A DNA stretch of 64,000 nucleotides from Paenibacillus lignilyticus (GCF_017942085.1 NZ_JAGKSP010000001.1:806001-870000), one strand, 5' to 3'; counted from the first letter of the stretch, positions 7,656 through 17,908 are shown. Notes: a model not told the origin generated them from the letters alone. A program made the numbers and translations.

Positions 7656-8765
7656 ATGGCCGATTTGAAAAGAACCCCGTTGTACCCGCTCTATGCCGCT
7701 CATCCGGAGGTCCGCTGCATCGACTTCGGCGGCTGGGAGCTGCCCGTCCAGTTCTCCGGCATTCAGAAAGAACACGACGCTGTTCGGCAGCGCGCCGGTC
7801 TGTTCGATGTCTCCCATATGGGAGAATTCAAGGTGACCGGCCTATTCGCAGAGCGCTTCTTGCAGCTGTTGACGACCAATGACGTCACGAAGCTCGCCGA
7901 CGGCCAAGCGCAATACTCACTGATGTGTTATCCGGATGGAGGCGTCGTCGACGACTTGCTTGTCTATCGAATCACGGCCGATCAGTTCATGGTCGTCGTG
8001 AACGCTTCGAACATCGATAAGGATTACGAATGGATGCGCAGTCATTTAATCGGGGATGTCCTACTCGAGAATATCTCTGATCAGCTTGCCCTACTCGCCT
8101 TGCAGGGACCGTCAGCCGCTGCCGTCATGGCTGCCGCCGGCGCCGGTACCGACGTCCTCGAACTCCCTCCTTTCCGATTCGCACCAAGCACCTCACTCGC
8201 GGGAGTGGATGCGTTAGTTTCGCGAACCGGCTACACGGGCGAGGATGGCTTCGAAATCTATGTTCAGGCAGACCGAGCCGGCGACGTCTGGAAAAGGCTG
8301 CTCACAGCCGGCGAACCGCTCGGCTTAATCCCTTCCGGACTCGGCGCTCGTGACACCTTGCGCTTTGAGGCGCGATTGCCGCTATACGGTCAAGAGCTCT
8401 CGAACACCATCACGCCTCTGGAAGCCGGAGTCAGCTTCTTCGTCAAGCTCGACAAAGAGGTCTTTATCGGCCGAGAAGCGCTGGTCAAGCAGAAGGAAGA
8501 TGGGCTGTCACGCAAGCTTGTCGGCATCGAGCTGATTGACCGCGGCATCCCCCGCTCGCATTACCCTGTCTATGCAAACGGCACATTAATCGGAACCGTC
8601 ACGACAGGCACACAATCACCGACGCTGAAGCGCAACCTCGGTCTCGCTTTGATCGATGCGAACTTTGCCGCTCTCGGCACCGAACTGACAGTTGAAATTC
8701 GCGGCAAACAGTTAAAGGCCAAAGTCATCAAGACCCCATTTTATAAAAGACTTCCTAAGGAGTGA
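7656..8765 (+). CDS. gcvT: glycine cleavage system T protein (aminomethyltransferase)
   Basis: 369 residues, the normal length. It moves the methylene group from aminomethyl-lipoyl-GcvH to tetrahydrofolate and releases ammonia. Seen: the N-terminal [13 protein letters not shown] segment, [11 protein letters not shown], the folate-domain motif [13 protein letters not shown], and a C-terminal barrel domain ([11 protein letters not shown]... [14 protein letters not shown]). The ATG at 7656 has GGAGGAGA eight bases upstream. First gene of the gcvT-gcvPA-gcvPB operon, behind the plus-strand glycine riboswitch. Confidence 0.97.
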   Translation: MADLKRTPLYPLYAAHPEVRCIDFGGWELPVQFSGIQKEHDAVRQRAGLFDVSHMGEFKVTGLFAERFLQLLTTNDVTKLADGQAQYSLMCYPDGGVVDDLLVYRITADQFMVVVNASNIDKDYEWMRSHLIGDVLLENISDQLALLALQGPSAAAVMAAAGAGTDVLELPPFRFAPSTSLAGVDALVSRTGYTGEDGFEIYVQADRAGDVWKRLLTAGEPLGLIPSGLGARDTLRFEARLPLYGQELSNTITPLEAGVSFFVKLDKEVFIGREALVKQKEDGLSRKLVGIELIDRGIPRSHYPVYANGTLIGTVTTGTQSPTLKRNLGLALIDANFAALGTELTVEIRGKQLKAKVIKTPFYKRLPKE

Positions 8766-8770
8766 AATGC

Positions 8771-10126
8771 ATGGCTAATATACACCGCTACATCCCCATA
8801 ACCGATCAAGACCAAGCCGATATGCTCGCAACGATCGGCGCGGCATCGATCGAAGAGCTGTTCCGAGACATTCCGGAATCCATCCGTTACCGCGGTACGA
8901 TGCCGATGTCCTCCGCGCTTGACGAATTCTCCCTGCTCGAGCATATGAAGGAGCTTGCCGGACGCAACGCCGACACCGACCGTTACAAAAGCTTTCTTGG
9001 TGCGGGAATCTATGATCACCACTTGCCTGTCGTTATCAATCACATGATCTCTCGCTCTGAATTCTATACGGCATATACGCCTTACCAGCCGGAGATCAGC
9101 CAAGGCGAGCTTCAAGCCATCTTCGAGTTCCAATCGTACATTTGCGAGCTGACTGGCATGGCTGTCGCAAACGCGAGTATGTATGACGGCGTTACCGCTT
9201 TGGCCGAAGCAGGCGCCTTGGCCGCAGGAGCGACGAAGCGAAACCGGATCGTCATCTCGCGTACCGTCCATCCGGAAGCCCGTGAGATGGTCCGCACGAT
9301 GGCTCGCGGCCTAAACCTGGACATCGTCGAAGTAGGCTTTACGAACGGCGTTACGGATCTGGACGCCCTACAGGCAGCCGTAGACACCAAGACCGCCGCC
9401 GTGCTCGTGCAATCGCCGAATTTCTTCGGCGCGGTCGAGGATCTAGCCGCCATCGAGCCAATCATTCACCATGTTAAAGGACTGCTTGTTGTCAGCAGCA
9501 ATCCCTTGTCGCTCGGTTTGCTGGAGACACCGGGCAAGCTCGGAAGCGACATTGTCGTCGGCGATGCGCAGCCGCTTGGCATCTCGCAATCGCTCGGAGG
9601 ACCGACCTGCGGGTTCTTCGCCGTCACCGAGCCGCTGATGCGGCGGATGCCGGGCAGGATTGTCGGCCAGACCACGGATATCGACGGAAAGCGCGGCTTT
9701 GTTCTGACGCTGCAAGCTCGGGAGCAGCATATAAGGCGGGAGAAAGCGACTTCCAACATCTGCTCGAATCAAGCATTGCTTGCTCTATGTGCTTCGATCT
9801 ACTTGTCGACGATGGGCAAAGAGGGCTTGCGCGAGGCCGCTAACTTGAATTTACAGAAAGCCCATTACGCAGCCGATCAGTTTGCAAAGCGCGGCTTCGA
9901 ACTCCCCTTCTCCGCTCCGTTCTTTAATGAATTTGTCGTGAAGCTGCCGACCAGCGTTTCCGTAAAGGAAGCGAATCTGAAGCTGCTTGCCGCCGGCTTC
10001 CTCGGTGGCTGCGACCTTGAGTTTGCCTACCCGGAGCTGCAAGGTCATATGTTAATTGCCGTGACGGAGAAACGTACGCGCGCGGAAATCGATCACTTTG
10101 TCGCGAGACTGGAGGAAATGGCATGA
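8771..10126 (+). CDS. gcvPA: glycine dehydrogenase (decarboxylating) subunit 1
   Basis: 451 residues, the N-terminal half of the split P-protein found in Firmicutes; it forms a complex with GcvPB. Seen: the [13 protein letters not shown] opening, [20 protein letters not shown], and the GGPTCGFFA segment that sits over the cofactor in the partner subunit. The ATG at 8771 was preferred to the GTG at 8762 because AAGGAG ends nine bases before the ATG and directly abuts the GTG. Tightly coupled with gcvT upstream and overlapping gcvPB downstream. Confidence 0.96.
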   Translation: MANIHRYIPITDQDQADMLATIGAASIEELFRDIPESIRYRGTMPMSSALDEFSLLEHMKELAGRNADTDRYKSFLGAGIYDHHLPVVINHMISRSEFYTAYTPYQPEISQGELQAIFEFQSYICELTGMAVANASMYDGVTALAEAGALAAGATKRNRIVISRTVHPEAREMVRTMARGLNLDIVEVGFTNGVTDLDALQAAVDTKTAAVLVQSPNFFGAVEDLAAIEPIIHHVKGLLVVSSNPLSLGLLETPGKLGSDIVVGDAQPLGISQSLGGPTCGFFAVTEPLMRRMPGRIVGQTTDIDGKRGFVLTLQAREQHIRREKATSNICSNQALLALCASIYLSTMGKEGLREAANLNLQKAHYAADQFAKRGFELPFSAPFFNEFVVKLPTSVSVKEANLKLLAAGFLGGCDLEFAYPELQGHMLIAVTEKRTRAEIDHFVARLEEMA

Positions 10127-11646
10127 CAACACATTTTAATGAGGGCGATTCTACCATTGCTCTACAGAACGATAAGAGGAACATGTCATTGAAACCGGCC
10201 AAATCGCTGATATTCGAGCTCAGCAAACCAGGACGCGTCGCTTATTCCCTCCCGCCTTGCGATGTACCCGAATCGGATCCTTCTGCCTTCATTCCTGCCG
10301 AAATGCTAAGACAAACGCCTGCACAGCTTCCCGAGGTTTACGAGGTCGACGTAATCCGTCACTACACCGAGCTGTCCCGGCGCAATTTCGGCGTCGATAA
10401 CGGCTTCTACCCGCTCGGCTCCTGTACGATGAAGTATAATCCGAAAATCAACGAAGATACCGCTCGTTTCGCGGGCTTCGCCAAGATTCACCCCTATCAG
10501 CCGGAAGAGAGCATCCAAGGCGCACTCGAGCTGATGTATGTGCTTCAGAACGACCTGGCTGCACTGACCGGCATGGATCAGGTTACGCTTCAGCCGGCTG
10601 CAGGCGCCCATGGCGAATGGACCGGGCTGATGATGATTCGCGCTTACCATGAAAGCCGCGGCGATGTACGCACCAAAGTGATTGTTCCGGACTCCTCGCA
10701 CGGAACAAATCCTGCCAGTGCCACCGTCGCAGGCTTCGAAACCATCACCATCAAATCGAATGAGCACGGCATGGTCGACCTAGGCGCGCTGCGCGCAGCT
10801 GTCGGCAAGGATACCGCAGCGCTCATGCTCACAAATCCGAGTACCCTCGGCCTGTTCGAGGAACAGATCGTTGAGATCGCAGAGATCATCCATGAGGCTG
10901 GCGGCCTGCTCTATTACGACGGAGCGAATTCGAATGCGATCATGGGCATCACCAGACCCGGCGACATGGGGTTTGACGTTGTCCACCTTAATTTGCACAA
11001 GACGATGAGCACGCCGCACGGCGGCGGCGGCCCGGGAGCCGGCCCTGTCGGCGTGAAAAGCACGCTCATACCGTTTCTGCCCAAACCTCTTGCCGCCAGA
11101 CGCGATGACGGCACCTATTACTTTGACTACGACCGTCCTGAGTCAATCGGCCGGGTCAAAGCGTTCTACGGCAACTTCGGCATTCTTGTACGGGCATATA
11201 CGTATATTCGGACCTATGGACCGGAAGGACTGCGCCGCGTCTCGGAATGTGCGGTTCTCAATGCCAACTACATGATGCACCGGCTCGCTCCTCATTTCGA
11301 GCTTCCTTACCCCGGCGTCTGTAAGCATGAGTTCGTGATGTCGGGTCGCGGCCTGAAGGAGCACGGCGTCCGCACGTTAGACGTAGCCAAGCGGCTGCTC
11401 GACTTCGGTTACCATCCGCCAACCATCTATTTCCCGCTCAACGTCGAGGAATGTATCATGATCGAACCGACCGAAACAGAGAGTAAAGAGACACTCGACG
11501 GGTTTATTGATACAATGATCCGAATTGCCGAAGAAGCACGCACGAATCCAGCCATTATACTGGGCGCACCTTATGATACCGTCGTACGCCGACTGGACGA
11601 GACGACAGCCGCCCGCAAACCGGTCCTCAACTGTGCGTGCAGCTAA
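10123..11646 (+). CDS. gcvPB: glycine dehydrogenase (decarboxylating) subunit 2, PLP-binding
   Basis: 507 residues. It binds pyridoxal phosphate and decarboxylates glycine onto lipoyl-GcvH together with GcvPA. The Schiff-base lysine is in [16 protein letters not shown] (Lys293); the [13 protein letters not shown] and [12 protein letters not shown] segments are typical. The ATG overlaps the gcvPA stop as ATGA, with GGAGG upstream. This gives about 20 extra N-terminal residues compared with the ATG at 10183, which also has a weak ribosome site, so the true start could be 10183. The gene ends at a strong terminator. Confidence 0.96.
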   Translation: MTTHFNEGDSTIALQNDKRNMSLKPAKSLIFELSKPGRVAYSLPPCDVPESDPSAFIPAEMLRQTPAQLPEVYEVDVIRHYTELSRRNFGVDNGFYPLGSCTMKYNPKINEDTARFAGFAKIHPYQPEESIQGALELMYVLQNDLAALTGMDQVTLQPAAGAHGEWTGLMMIRAYHESRGDVRTKVIVPDSSHGTNPASATVAGFETITIKSNEHGMVDLGALRAAVGKDTAALMLTNPSTLGLFEEQIVEIAEIIHEAGGLLYYDGANSNAIMGITRPGDMGFDVVHLNLHKTMSTPHGGGGPGAGPVGVKSTLIPFLPKPLAARRDDGTYYFDYDRPESIGRVKAFYGNFGILVRAYTYIRTYGPEGLRRVSECAVLNANYMMHRLAPHFELPYPGVCKHEFVMSGRGLKEHGVRTLDVAKRLLDFGYHPPTIYFPLNVEECIMIEPTETESKETLDGFIDTMIRIAEEARTNPAIILGAPYDTVVRRLDETTAARKPVLNCACS

Positions 11647-11696
11647 TCAGTCGCGCATAGGACAAATCCGATGAATGTAAAGCTAAGCCAATAACG

Positions 11697-11746
11697 AAAA
11701 AAAGCTTAATCCGATCTCCTCTGCGAGATCGGATTAAGCTTTCATT
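11697..11746. terminator. bidirectional terminator after gcvPB
   Basis: A perfect 18-bp stem (11701-11718 with 11725-11742), A-rich before and T-rich after, so it can serve both gcvPB (plus) and the opposing iron-permease remnant (minus). Confidence 0.85.
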
Positions 11747-11747
11747 T

Positions 11748-12262
11748 CTATTTCAAGCTGGTTTTTGCCGTTCCTTCTCGAGGCGCGCCGATAATGAAGA
11801 CCGAACGATATCGAATGAGCAAATATACAAGCAGAGCGGCTTGCGGAATAACCGTTTCAAGCGTCGGGTAAATGCCAAGGACATTCACGGAGATGCTTCT
11901 CGAAATGGAATGCGCCGGTACCCAGGTGGCCACTTGAAGCGAATGAATGCTTTCGCCGATGAAACGGAACACCAGCAAGTAGATGAATGCCGAGGACGTC
12001 AGGAAGAACGGACGAAGCGGCAGCTTCACGCTGTACTTGATCATCAATAAGGCAAGAATCCCAAGCAGCACCGCAGCGATCCCGAGCAGCATCTGCATCG
12101 GATCAATGGACGGGGACATGCCGACATAGAATATAGCCGTTTCTGCGCCTTCGCGGAAGATGGAGAGCCCCGATACGACAAACAAGGACCATAAGCTGCC
12201 TCTTGCCAAGGCTCCTCCCACCTGCTTATCAATGAAGGCATTCCAAGCGCGAAAATCCCTTC
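11748..12262 (-). pseudogene. efeU: C-terminal fragment of FTR1/EfeU iron permease
   Basis: Translation from about 12262 gives FRAWNAFIDKQVGGALARGS, then the second FTR1 iron motif SIFREGAETAIFYVGM and four to five hydrophobic segments to the normal family C-terminus. The N-terminal half, with the first REGxE motif, is missing. The open frame extends back to 12464, but upstream of about 12262 it is an out-of-frame reading of an efeB fragment. It has no plausible own start and is probably non-functional. Confidence 0.75.
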
Positions 12263-12474
12263 CCGTCCTTCGCTGCAAGATCGACCTTATCCCGCTCATT
12301 CTGACTTCCAATCGGTGCTCCGCTGTGCCGATGACGGCCGAAGGTGTCTTCTTGATCCTTAAGCGTAGAGCGATCCCACACTTCAACGCGAATCCGAATC
12401 CGCCTGACAACCATATAGCTTCCCCCAGCCATCCAAGGAGCACCATCGGTTTGCTCCGGCCCAAAATACTTCAA
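12258..12474 (-). pseudogene. efeB: internal fragment of DyP-type peroxidase EfeB
   Basis: In a frame different from both flanking fragments, about 70 residues read APWMAGGSYMVVRRIRIR, VEVWDRSTLKDQEDTFGR and HRHSGAPIG. These match the haem-pocket region of EfeB/DyP peroxidases (GGSY, R-R-I-R, WDR..L..QE..GR). Both the N-terminal two thirds and the C-terminal end are gone. It lies exactly between the efeO and efeU fragments. Confidence 0.75.
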
Positions 12475-12652
12475 CGGTTTCCATCAATGCGCGAAGTGCC
12501 TTGACATCACTAAGAAGTCGATCCGCGTACTCTGTCATGCCGTCCGTGGTGTTATCGACCCACAACGCTTTCTCAATGCGATGGAATCCGCGCCATTCCG
12601 CATCAGCTACATCGCCTTCGTGTGCATGAAATTTACATAAAATCTTACTCAT
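12470..12652 (-). pseudogene. efeO: fragment of EfeO (imelysin/M75 domain)
   Basis: About 61 residues contain HEGDVADAEWRGFHRIEKAL, then YADRLLSDVKALRALMETVE, the conserved alpha-helical core of EfeO/EfeM iron-uptake lipoproteins. There is no signal peptide and the rest of the domain is absent. Homology stops at about 12470, where the efeB fragment begins in another frame. Confidence 0.75.
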
Positions 12653-12664
12653 TCCGGCATCGAC

Positions 12665-12694
12665 AAAAAAGAGCCCGCGCTTGCGCGCTGGCTC
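12665..12694 (-). terminator. terminator of the germination operon
   Basis: GC-rich hairpin (12671-12694) immediately after the gerC-type stop, followed on the minus strand by T6. Confidence 0.85.
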
Positions 12695-12697
12695 CCT

Positions 12698-13804
12698 TTA
12701 CTTAATAATGCCTGTACTTTTAATATGGACTTGGACTTCCGGCCTTATCTTCACTTCCTTGTATGCTTTCTTCCAGTCGATAGTTTTCCACAGCTTGGAA
12801 TGATGGGCCTTAAGCCTTCTTCCGATGCCAAACGCATCGCAATTCGCCTGCTGCAACTTGCTTGTTACGCCCATGGCGCGTTTATTTAAGTATTCAGTAA
12901 TTTCCTTCTTCACTTGCTCCCGATCGATTTCTTGGCCTAGATGGTTCGGAAAACTGCTAATAACGCCATAGAGATCTACCTTTACGACAAACTCGATCTC
13001 TGACGTTTTTTTATTAACAGCTAAACGGACAGCTCGCTTCATTTTTCTCGTTTGTAAGGTAAGCAAGCTATCGTCTATGGGAATGTCCAAGTTGGCAAAT
13101 GTGTTCAATTTGCCGAGCAGGAGCAATAATAATATGCTGTTATCATTAGACAAAGAGACGCCTGAATATTTATCGCCATCGAATAGTCCGACACTGTCAA
13201 CGACTAGCGCTTTATTACCTAATTTATAGATGATAGGCAGAATCATGTCTTCTCCCGGATCAAACAGTTGACTCCAGATCGAATACAGCGTTTGATCCGG
13301 AGCGACTGTCGAACGGACTGCTCCGTGAATCAACTGCATAATGCCAAAGGCGATAGGGCTATTGTCAATCTTTTTGAACGATAAAACTTCAGCCCCGACC
13401 CCCTTACTTATAAGAATATTCGAATTCAGATATCCTTTCGGATTGCGGTAAAAATATTCCAAAGGTGCTAATAAACCTTGTTTGGCGAGTTCTTCTCCAA
13501 CGATGATAATATGTGTTTTGGTGGCTTCGACGGTACCGGGAAGCATGCTGTCAATTTTCCTTCCTACACTATATGTCGATTCCCCGGTTGCTTGCATCTC
13601 TTGATCTTTTACATCGAATTGGCCGCCGCCTTTACTCTTCAGCTGGATGGCTCTGATTGTCATCATTAAGGAGTTGTCTTTGGCAATATCAAGGCTAAGT
13701 CCGTTTACCATTTTTTTAGTGGATAAATATTGGCTGTCCCAACATCCTGTAAGGATCATCGAGCATAATAAGATCCAAACCGTTAGCAATACTCCTCTTC
13801 TCAT
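12698..13804 (-). CDS. Ger(x)C-family spore germination lipoprotein
   Basis: 368 residues. C subunit of a nutrient germinant receptor, anchored to the outer face of the inner spore membrane. A type II signal peptide ends at LTGCWD (lipidated Cys21); GCWD is characteristic of the Ger(x)C family. The conserved KKMVNGLSLDIAKDN segment follows, and the C-terminal domain carries the usual KWKTI-like helices (LWKTIDWKKAYKE). The start overlaps the gerB-type gene by four bases; third gene of a gerA-gerB-gerC order. The germinant specificity cannot be read from sequence. Confidence 0.93.
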   Translation of the reverse strand: MRRGVLLTVWILLCSMILTGCWDSQYLSTKKMVNGLSLDIAKDNSLMMTIRAIQLKSKGGGQFDVKDQEMQATGESTYSVGRKIDSMLPGTVEATKTHIIIVGEELAKQGLLAPLEYFYRNPKGYLNSNILISKGVGAEVLSFKKIDNSPIAFGIMQLIHGAVRSTVAPDQTLYSIWSQLFDPGEDMILPIIYKLGNKALVVDSVGLFDGDKYSGVSLSNDNSILLLLLLGKLNTFANLDIPIDDSLLTLQTRKMKRAVRLAVNKKTSEIEFVVKVDLYGVISSFPNHLGQEIDREQVKKEITEYLNKRAMGVTSKLQQANCDAFGIGRRLKAHHSKLWKTIDWKKAYKEVKIRPEVQVHIKSTGIIK

Positions 13805-14886
13805 GTTGAACCGACCTCTGCATTATTTTTAACAAGGAAGGATCCCAGCCACAACAACACCGGCACTGCTGCAATCATAACTAAGTATCCATATTCCAGC
13901 CATTTACTAAAGGAATCGACATTTTCAATTGTCGATAAATACCACGCTGCAGTGAATACGATGCCCCCGCTGAACCAAACCAGTTTTCGATAGGAGCTTT
14001 CTTTGGCGGTTATGGTCTTTCCGGCGACACATAAATAAGAAACAATCGTGGCGGTCATCGGAATAATCCAAATTGTTAAGAAAATAAGGTCTAATCGATC
14101 AAACAGCTGATAGGACAACCCTTTTAAAATAAACAAGACCGGTTCATTCACCGAATCTAACGCCTTTGGAGTAATTCCGATCAGGCAGATGAAAACAAAG
14201 TAGGTATAAAAAAACGTAACAAAGCAATTGGCTAATGAAATTAAGGTAAACATGCCTTTCTTATTATCTTGTACATGGGAAAAGAAAAATAGTGTCACCT
14301 CAAACCCAAGCATGGAGAAGAACGTTTTGTCGCTTCCCCTAAACATTTGCAGCATACCTGAATGGCCTATAGGCAATATATTCGTAATATGCACACTATT
14401 CTTAAAGTTTAAAATGCTGATTAGAAGCAACACAAGGAACAGCATGGAAGCTAAGACAAAAAACCTAGCGATAACACGTAAATTATCATGGGCCAAATAA
14501 ACGCTCGTCCCGACGATAAGCACAAGCAGCACCCACCCGGGAGTTAAGGGCAGCATCCAAGTATGGATCAGCTCTACGTAGAGTGAACATGCATACGCCG
14601 CGATGAATACGAAGAAACCAAAATAGACGAGATTGATCACTTTTCCCACATATCGCCCAAGCAGGCGATTTGTAATTTCGCTCAAGGTTTCATTCGGAAA
14701 TTTCTTGAGCAGCCGCCAATAGACGAATAGCAAAATCTGGATAATTGCTCCGGCCAAAAGAACCGAAATCCAAGAATCTCCATTCGCAATGCTCTGAATT
14801 TCAGAGGGCAAGGATAATAAGCCTATTCCAATCTGCGTTTTGATAATCAAAAAAAACAATTGGGTTTTGCTTATGCTCATTTTCAT
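13801..14886 (-). CDS. GerB-family spore germination permease subunit
   Basis: 361 residues with about ten transmembrane segments, of the amino-acid-permease-like GerB (spore_permease) family. It begins KMSISKTQLFFLIIKTQIGIGLLSLP, shown here only as the family hallmark region at residues 2-27. It is the predicted germinant-binding subunit. The ATG at 14886 overlaps the gerA-type stop as ATGA. A GTG at 14898 directly abuts GGGAGG and is less likely. It overlaps gerC by four bases, so the three subunits are translationally coupled. Confidence 0.92.
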   Translation of the reverse strand: MKMSISKTQLFFLIIKTQIGIGLLSLPSEIQSIANGDSWISVLLAGAIIQILLFVYWRLLKKFPNETLSEITNRLLGRYVGKVINLVYFGFFVFIAAYACSLYVELIHTWMLPLTPGWVLLVLIVGTSVYLAHDNLRVIARFFVLASMLFLVLLLISILNFKNSVHITNILPIGHSGMLQMFRGSDKTFFSMLGFEVTLFFFSHVQDNKKGMFTLISLANCFVTFFYTYFVFICLIGITPKALDSVNEPVLFILKGLSYQLFDRLDLIFLTIWIIPMTATIVSYLCVAGKTITAKESSYRKLVWFSGGIVFTAAWYLSTIENVDSFSKWLEYGYLVMIAAVPVLLWLGSFLVKNNAEVGST

Positions 14887-16382
14887 GGACGCTTCCACCT
14901 CCCTAATATCGTCTGTTTAATGAGGCCGAATTCCGCTTTTCGCGAGCTTTTATTAACCATCCACAGTGGTAGTCTGAGCAACACATCTTTAAAATTCTCT
15001 TTTCCTTGAAACGGACCGAACGGCGCAAAATACGGGATTCCCAATGTTTCGATTTTGCAGAGATGAATAAAGATCAGCATCAGCATTATGGAAATGCCGA
15101 AAAAACCGAACAAAGATGCAGCTATCATCATGGGAAATCCCAATACCCGAAGACTGGTTCCAAATTCGTTGACTGGGTTGCCGAAAGACGCAATTGCCGT
15201 CAGCCCAATAACAACGATCATCGTGTTCGAAACCAATTGAGCTTCCACCACAGCGGTACCAATGACTAAGCCTCCGACAATACCGATCGTTTGAGAAATA
15301 GGTGAAGGCAGCCTAATCGCGGCCTCCTTCAGCAGCTCCAAAATGATTTGCATGACAAGCGCTTCTAAAATAGGCGGTAGAGGAACGTACGTTAACGCCA
15401 CCTTTACCGAATAAAGAATGCCGATCGGCAGCACTTCAGAATGATACGATACGGTAGCAATATAGATAGCTGGCAAGCAGATAGCTAATAGAAAGCTGAC
15501 TAAACGAAGCAACCGGTAAAAGGACCCGATAATCCAGCGCCTGTTGTAATCATCCGGTGTCTGAAAAAAGGAGAAGAACGTAATAGGCAGTATCAAAGCA
15601 ACAGGACTTCCATCGACGATAATTGAGATTTTGCCTTCCAATAAATAAGCTACAGTCCGATCCGGCCTCTCGGTCTGCAGGGCTTGGGGAAATGGCGAAA
15701 GCGGATGTTCTTCAAGCATCTCATCAATGTTTTCTGTGGAATACAGATATTCCAGATCGATTGCGGAAAGTCTTTTCTCGCATTCTGCAACGACTTTGGG
15801 ATCCGCAAAGCCATCCATGTAAATCATCGCGACTTTTGTATTTGTCACACGGCCCAGCGTAAGGTACTTCACTTTTAATTTTGGATTCGTCATGCGAGTG
15901 CGAAGCAAATATAGATTGGTACTCAAGCTTTCGATAAATCCATCATGTGCTCCCTTGATGATCTGCTCGCCTTTGGGTTCCTGTATGGCTCGGTCTTGCG
16001 ATTTTGCTACGGGTATCGCGATTGCGGTCGAGTCGCTTTCCGTTACAATGACGCAATGTCCTTCAAGCATATATTTTCCGATTAGGATTAGATCGGATGA
16101 CTTTTTGACTTCAACTGCAGTTAACTTCTGCTCGATATCATCGGGACTGGGTTCCAGCAATGCATCGATGACAAGCGTTTGAATGGAAGCCGATTGTACG
16201 AGTGACTCCAGATAAATCAAAGCGCAGGTTTGATCTGCCCAAGTGAGCATCTGAAGCTTCAGATCTTCCGTTTGTGCGAAATAGTTCTGAATCTGTGAAA
16301 TCTTCTTATTGAGATCTCCGGATTCTAATTCAACGGATTGTGGTTTACCGGATTTCCGAATTGTTTTCTTGAAGCGAAACAT
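14883..16382 (-). CDS. GerA-family spore germination receptor subunit
   Basis: 499 residues, normal for the family. A large soluble N-terminal region (to about residue 290) carries ADPKVVAECEKRL and the YLLEGKISIIVDGSPVALI segment. It is followed by about five transmembrane helices including PLPPILEALVMQIILELLKE and IGIVGGLVIGTAVVEA, all typical of GerA. The start ATG at 16382 is preceded by AGGTGGTG. First gene of the receptor operon; such operons are normally transcribed in the forespore by SigG, but I could not identify the promoter with confidence. Confidence 0.93.
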   Translation of the reverse strand: MFRFKKTIRKSGKPQSVELESGDLNKKISQIQNYFAQTEDLKLQMLTWADQTCALIYLESLVQSASIQTLVIDALLEPSPDDIEQKLTAVEVKKSSDLILIGKYMLEGHCVIVTESDSTAIAIPVAKSQDRAIQEPKGEQIIKGAHDGFIESLSTNLYLLRTRMTNPKLKVKYLTLGRVTNTKVAMIYMDGFADPKVVAECEKRLSAIDLEYLYSTENIDEMLEEHPLSPFPQALQTERPDRTVAYLLEGKISIIVDGSPVALILPITFFSFFQTPDDYNRRWIIGSFYRLLRLVSFLLAICLPAIYIATVSYHSEVLPIGILYSVKVALTYVPLPPILEALVMQIILELLKEAAIRLPSPISQTIGIVGGLVIGTAVVEAQLVSNTMIVVIGLTAIASFGNPVNEFGTSLRVLGFPMMIAASLFGFFGISIMLMLIFIHLCKIETLGIPYFAPFGPFQGKENFKDVLLRLPLWMVNKSSRKAEFGLIKQTILGRWKRP

Positions 16383-16463
16383 GCCATCACCACCTGCCGA
16401 CAGTTAATTATTTCCTTATTGTTTGCAGTAGAGCTTAGAATTATGAAAACTCGGCCTCAACGC

Positions 16464-16506
16464 AAAAAAAGCCAGTCCGATCGGCGCTCTGATCGAACTG
16501 GCTTTC
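16464..16506 (-). terminator. terminator of the TMEM175-like gene
   Basis: Stem AAAGCCAGT.../...ACTGGCTTT ending in a T7 run on the minus strand, five bases after the stop codon. Confidence 0.85.
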
Positions 16507-16510
16507 CCTT

Positions 16511-17113
16511 CTAATTTGCCTTTCTCAGCAATACGCGTTCAATCCGTTTGTCGGGCACAAACCAGAGCACCGCAACAAGCGCGAAGAAGAAGCAAGATAC
16601 CCATGCGTTAAGATAGGCCGTCACGATGGCTAATAGATAGATCAAAGGCGATATCTTACCTTTGAAATCTTTACCCATCGCCGCCAGAATCGCAGAGTCA
16701 GATGGATGCTGGCCCAGAATCGCGCGCTGCAATAACCAATATGAAACGGAGGCTAGCAGCAGCACGATGCCATACAGCGCTGTCGGCGTGGGAGCAAAGT
16801 GACTCTCTCCGATCCAAGCCGTAGAGAAAGGCACGAGCGATAACCAGAATAGCAATAGCATATTAAGCCACATCAGCTTGCCGTTCATCGTATGAACGGC
16901 GTGAAGAAGATGATGATGATTATTCCAGTAAATCCCCACGTAGATAAAGCTGAACAAATAACTGAGCAGCTTCGGCGCCAAACTTACCAGCGAATGCCAC
17001 TCGTGTCCCTCCGGCACTTTCAATTCCAGCACCATGATCGTAATAATGATGGCTAATACGCCATCGCTGAACGCTTCCATTCGATTTGCTTTCAACGCGC
17101 ACACACTCTCCAT
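16511..17113 (-). CDS. TMEM175-family (DUF1211) potassium-channel-like membrane protein
   Basis: 200 residues with about six transmembrane helices. The signature RMEAFSDGVLAIIITIMVLE (residues 11-30) is the R...FSDG motif of bacterial TMEM175-like potassium channels, followed by a helix with YWNNHHHLLH. Single-gene unit with its own terminator. The start is uncertain: the ATG at 17113 has no clear ribosome site, and the nearby GTG at 17104 follows GGAG. The physiological role in bacteria is not established. Confidence 0.85.
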   Translation of the reverse strand: MESVCALKANRMEAFSDGVLAIIITIMVLELKVPEGHEWHSLVSLAPKLLSYLFSFIYVGIYWNNHHHLLHAVHTMNGKLMWLNMLLLFWLSLVPFSTAWIGESHFAPTPTALYGIVLLLASVSYWLLQRAILGQHPSDSAILAAMGKDFKGKISPLIYLLAIVTAYLNAWVSCFFFALVAVLWFVPDKRIERVLLRKAN

Positions 17114-17173
17114 TTCTAGATGTATGTCTGGTTGTTTCGACGCCTAGGATTGAAAACCTCCTTCACGCACAAC

Positions 17174-17200
17174 AAAAATAGGCAGCCGATGCGGCTGCCT
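17174..17200 (-). terminator. terminator of the Hcp-like gene
   Basis: A 9-bp GC-rich stem (17180-17188 with 17192-17200) followed by TATTTTTGTTG on the minus strand. Confidence 0.8.
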
Positions 17201-17211
17201 TCTAGTATTCA

Positions 17212-17766
17212 TTAAGCGGCGGGTACATTTTTCTTAACATCCCAGCCGCCTGTGACAGGTTTACGTATCCCTTTCGCATCCGTAATCCAGTACGTCCACT
17301 TCACTTTACCGTAAACCAGCTCCACGGTCTCTTCAGTATCATCGAAGTTGTAGTTGCTTATAAAAATATCTTCAAGCTCGATCATCAAGTAAGGGAGTGG
17401 ATTCCCCTCTCCACCTTGACGCGTATAAACTAGCTTGCCTTTCGGAATATGTACGCCTTTCATGGCAGTCAACATGAGCGGTATAGACGCAGCATCGGTT
17501 GATTTGGAAATGGTGAGCGATGACAGACTTACTTTAGAAGCCCCTGAACCTGAACCTGCGGCAACGGCGCCTTGACTGGTTATGGAGAACGAAGCACCTG
17601 CAATTGCAATCCACTTCTCATACCCTTTCATGGTCGATTCGCCGGAAATGCCATCCAGCTGCAGCAATATGCTGCCGTTACTCGGTGCTGCCGCGCTTGC
17701 AGGTACAATGCTGAGCGTAGCTAACCATAAACAAGCAATCAAGACGGACGATAGCAGCTTCTTCAA
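17212..17766 (-). CDS. secreted Hcp-fold (type VI Hcp-like) protein
   Basis: 184 residues. A Sec signal peptide (MKKLLSSVLIACLWLATLS to about ASAAAPS) is followed by a domain with the Hcp pattern: ILLQLDGISGES at the first strand, SLTISKSTDAASIPLMLTAM in the middle, LMIELEDIFISNY, and VELVYGKVKWTYWITD near the C-terminus. Hcp forms the tube of type VI secretion systems in Gram-negatives, but no other such gene is nearby and this copy is exported alone. It is a stand-alone gene with its own terminator. The Hcp assignment rests on motif pattern and needs a profile search; the role is unknown. Confidence 0.7.
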   Translation of the reverse strand: MKKLLSSVLIACLWLATLSIVPASAAAPSNGSILLQLDGISGESTMKGYEKWIAIAGASFSITSQGAVAAGSGSGASKVSLSSLTISKSTDAASIPLMLTAMKGVHIPKGKLVYTRQGGEGNPLPYLMIELEDIFISNYNFDDTEETVELVYGKVKWTYWITDAKGIRKPVTGGWDVKKNVPAA

Positions 17767-17872
17767 GAGTGATCACTCCTCCTTTATTATAGATACATTA
17801 TGTATCAATAAATGACTTATGACAATTACCGTTCGCAGCAAACCTTCAAATCCCGAACAAACATCGTCAACC

Positions 17873-17900
17873 AAAAAACCCACCGGCACATGTCGGTGGG
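17873..17900 (-). terminator. terminator of the phosphatase gene
   Basis: A CCCACCG-type hairpin (17879-17900) and a T6 run on the minus strand, eight bases past the stop. Confidence 0.85.
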
Positions 17901-17908
17901 CAATTCCG

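Noticed and set aside
11748..12464. A complete FTR1-type permease of 238 residues
   Set aside because: Only residues after about 68 resemble FTR1. The upstream part is an out-of-frame reading of an EfeB fragment, and the first iron-binding motif is missing.
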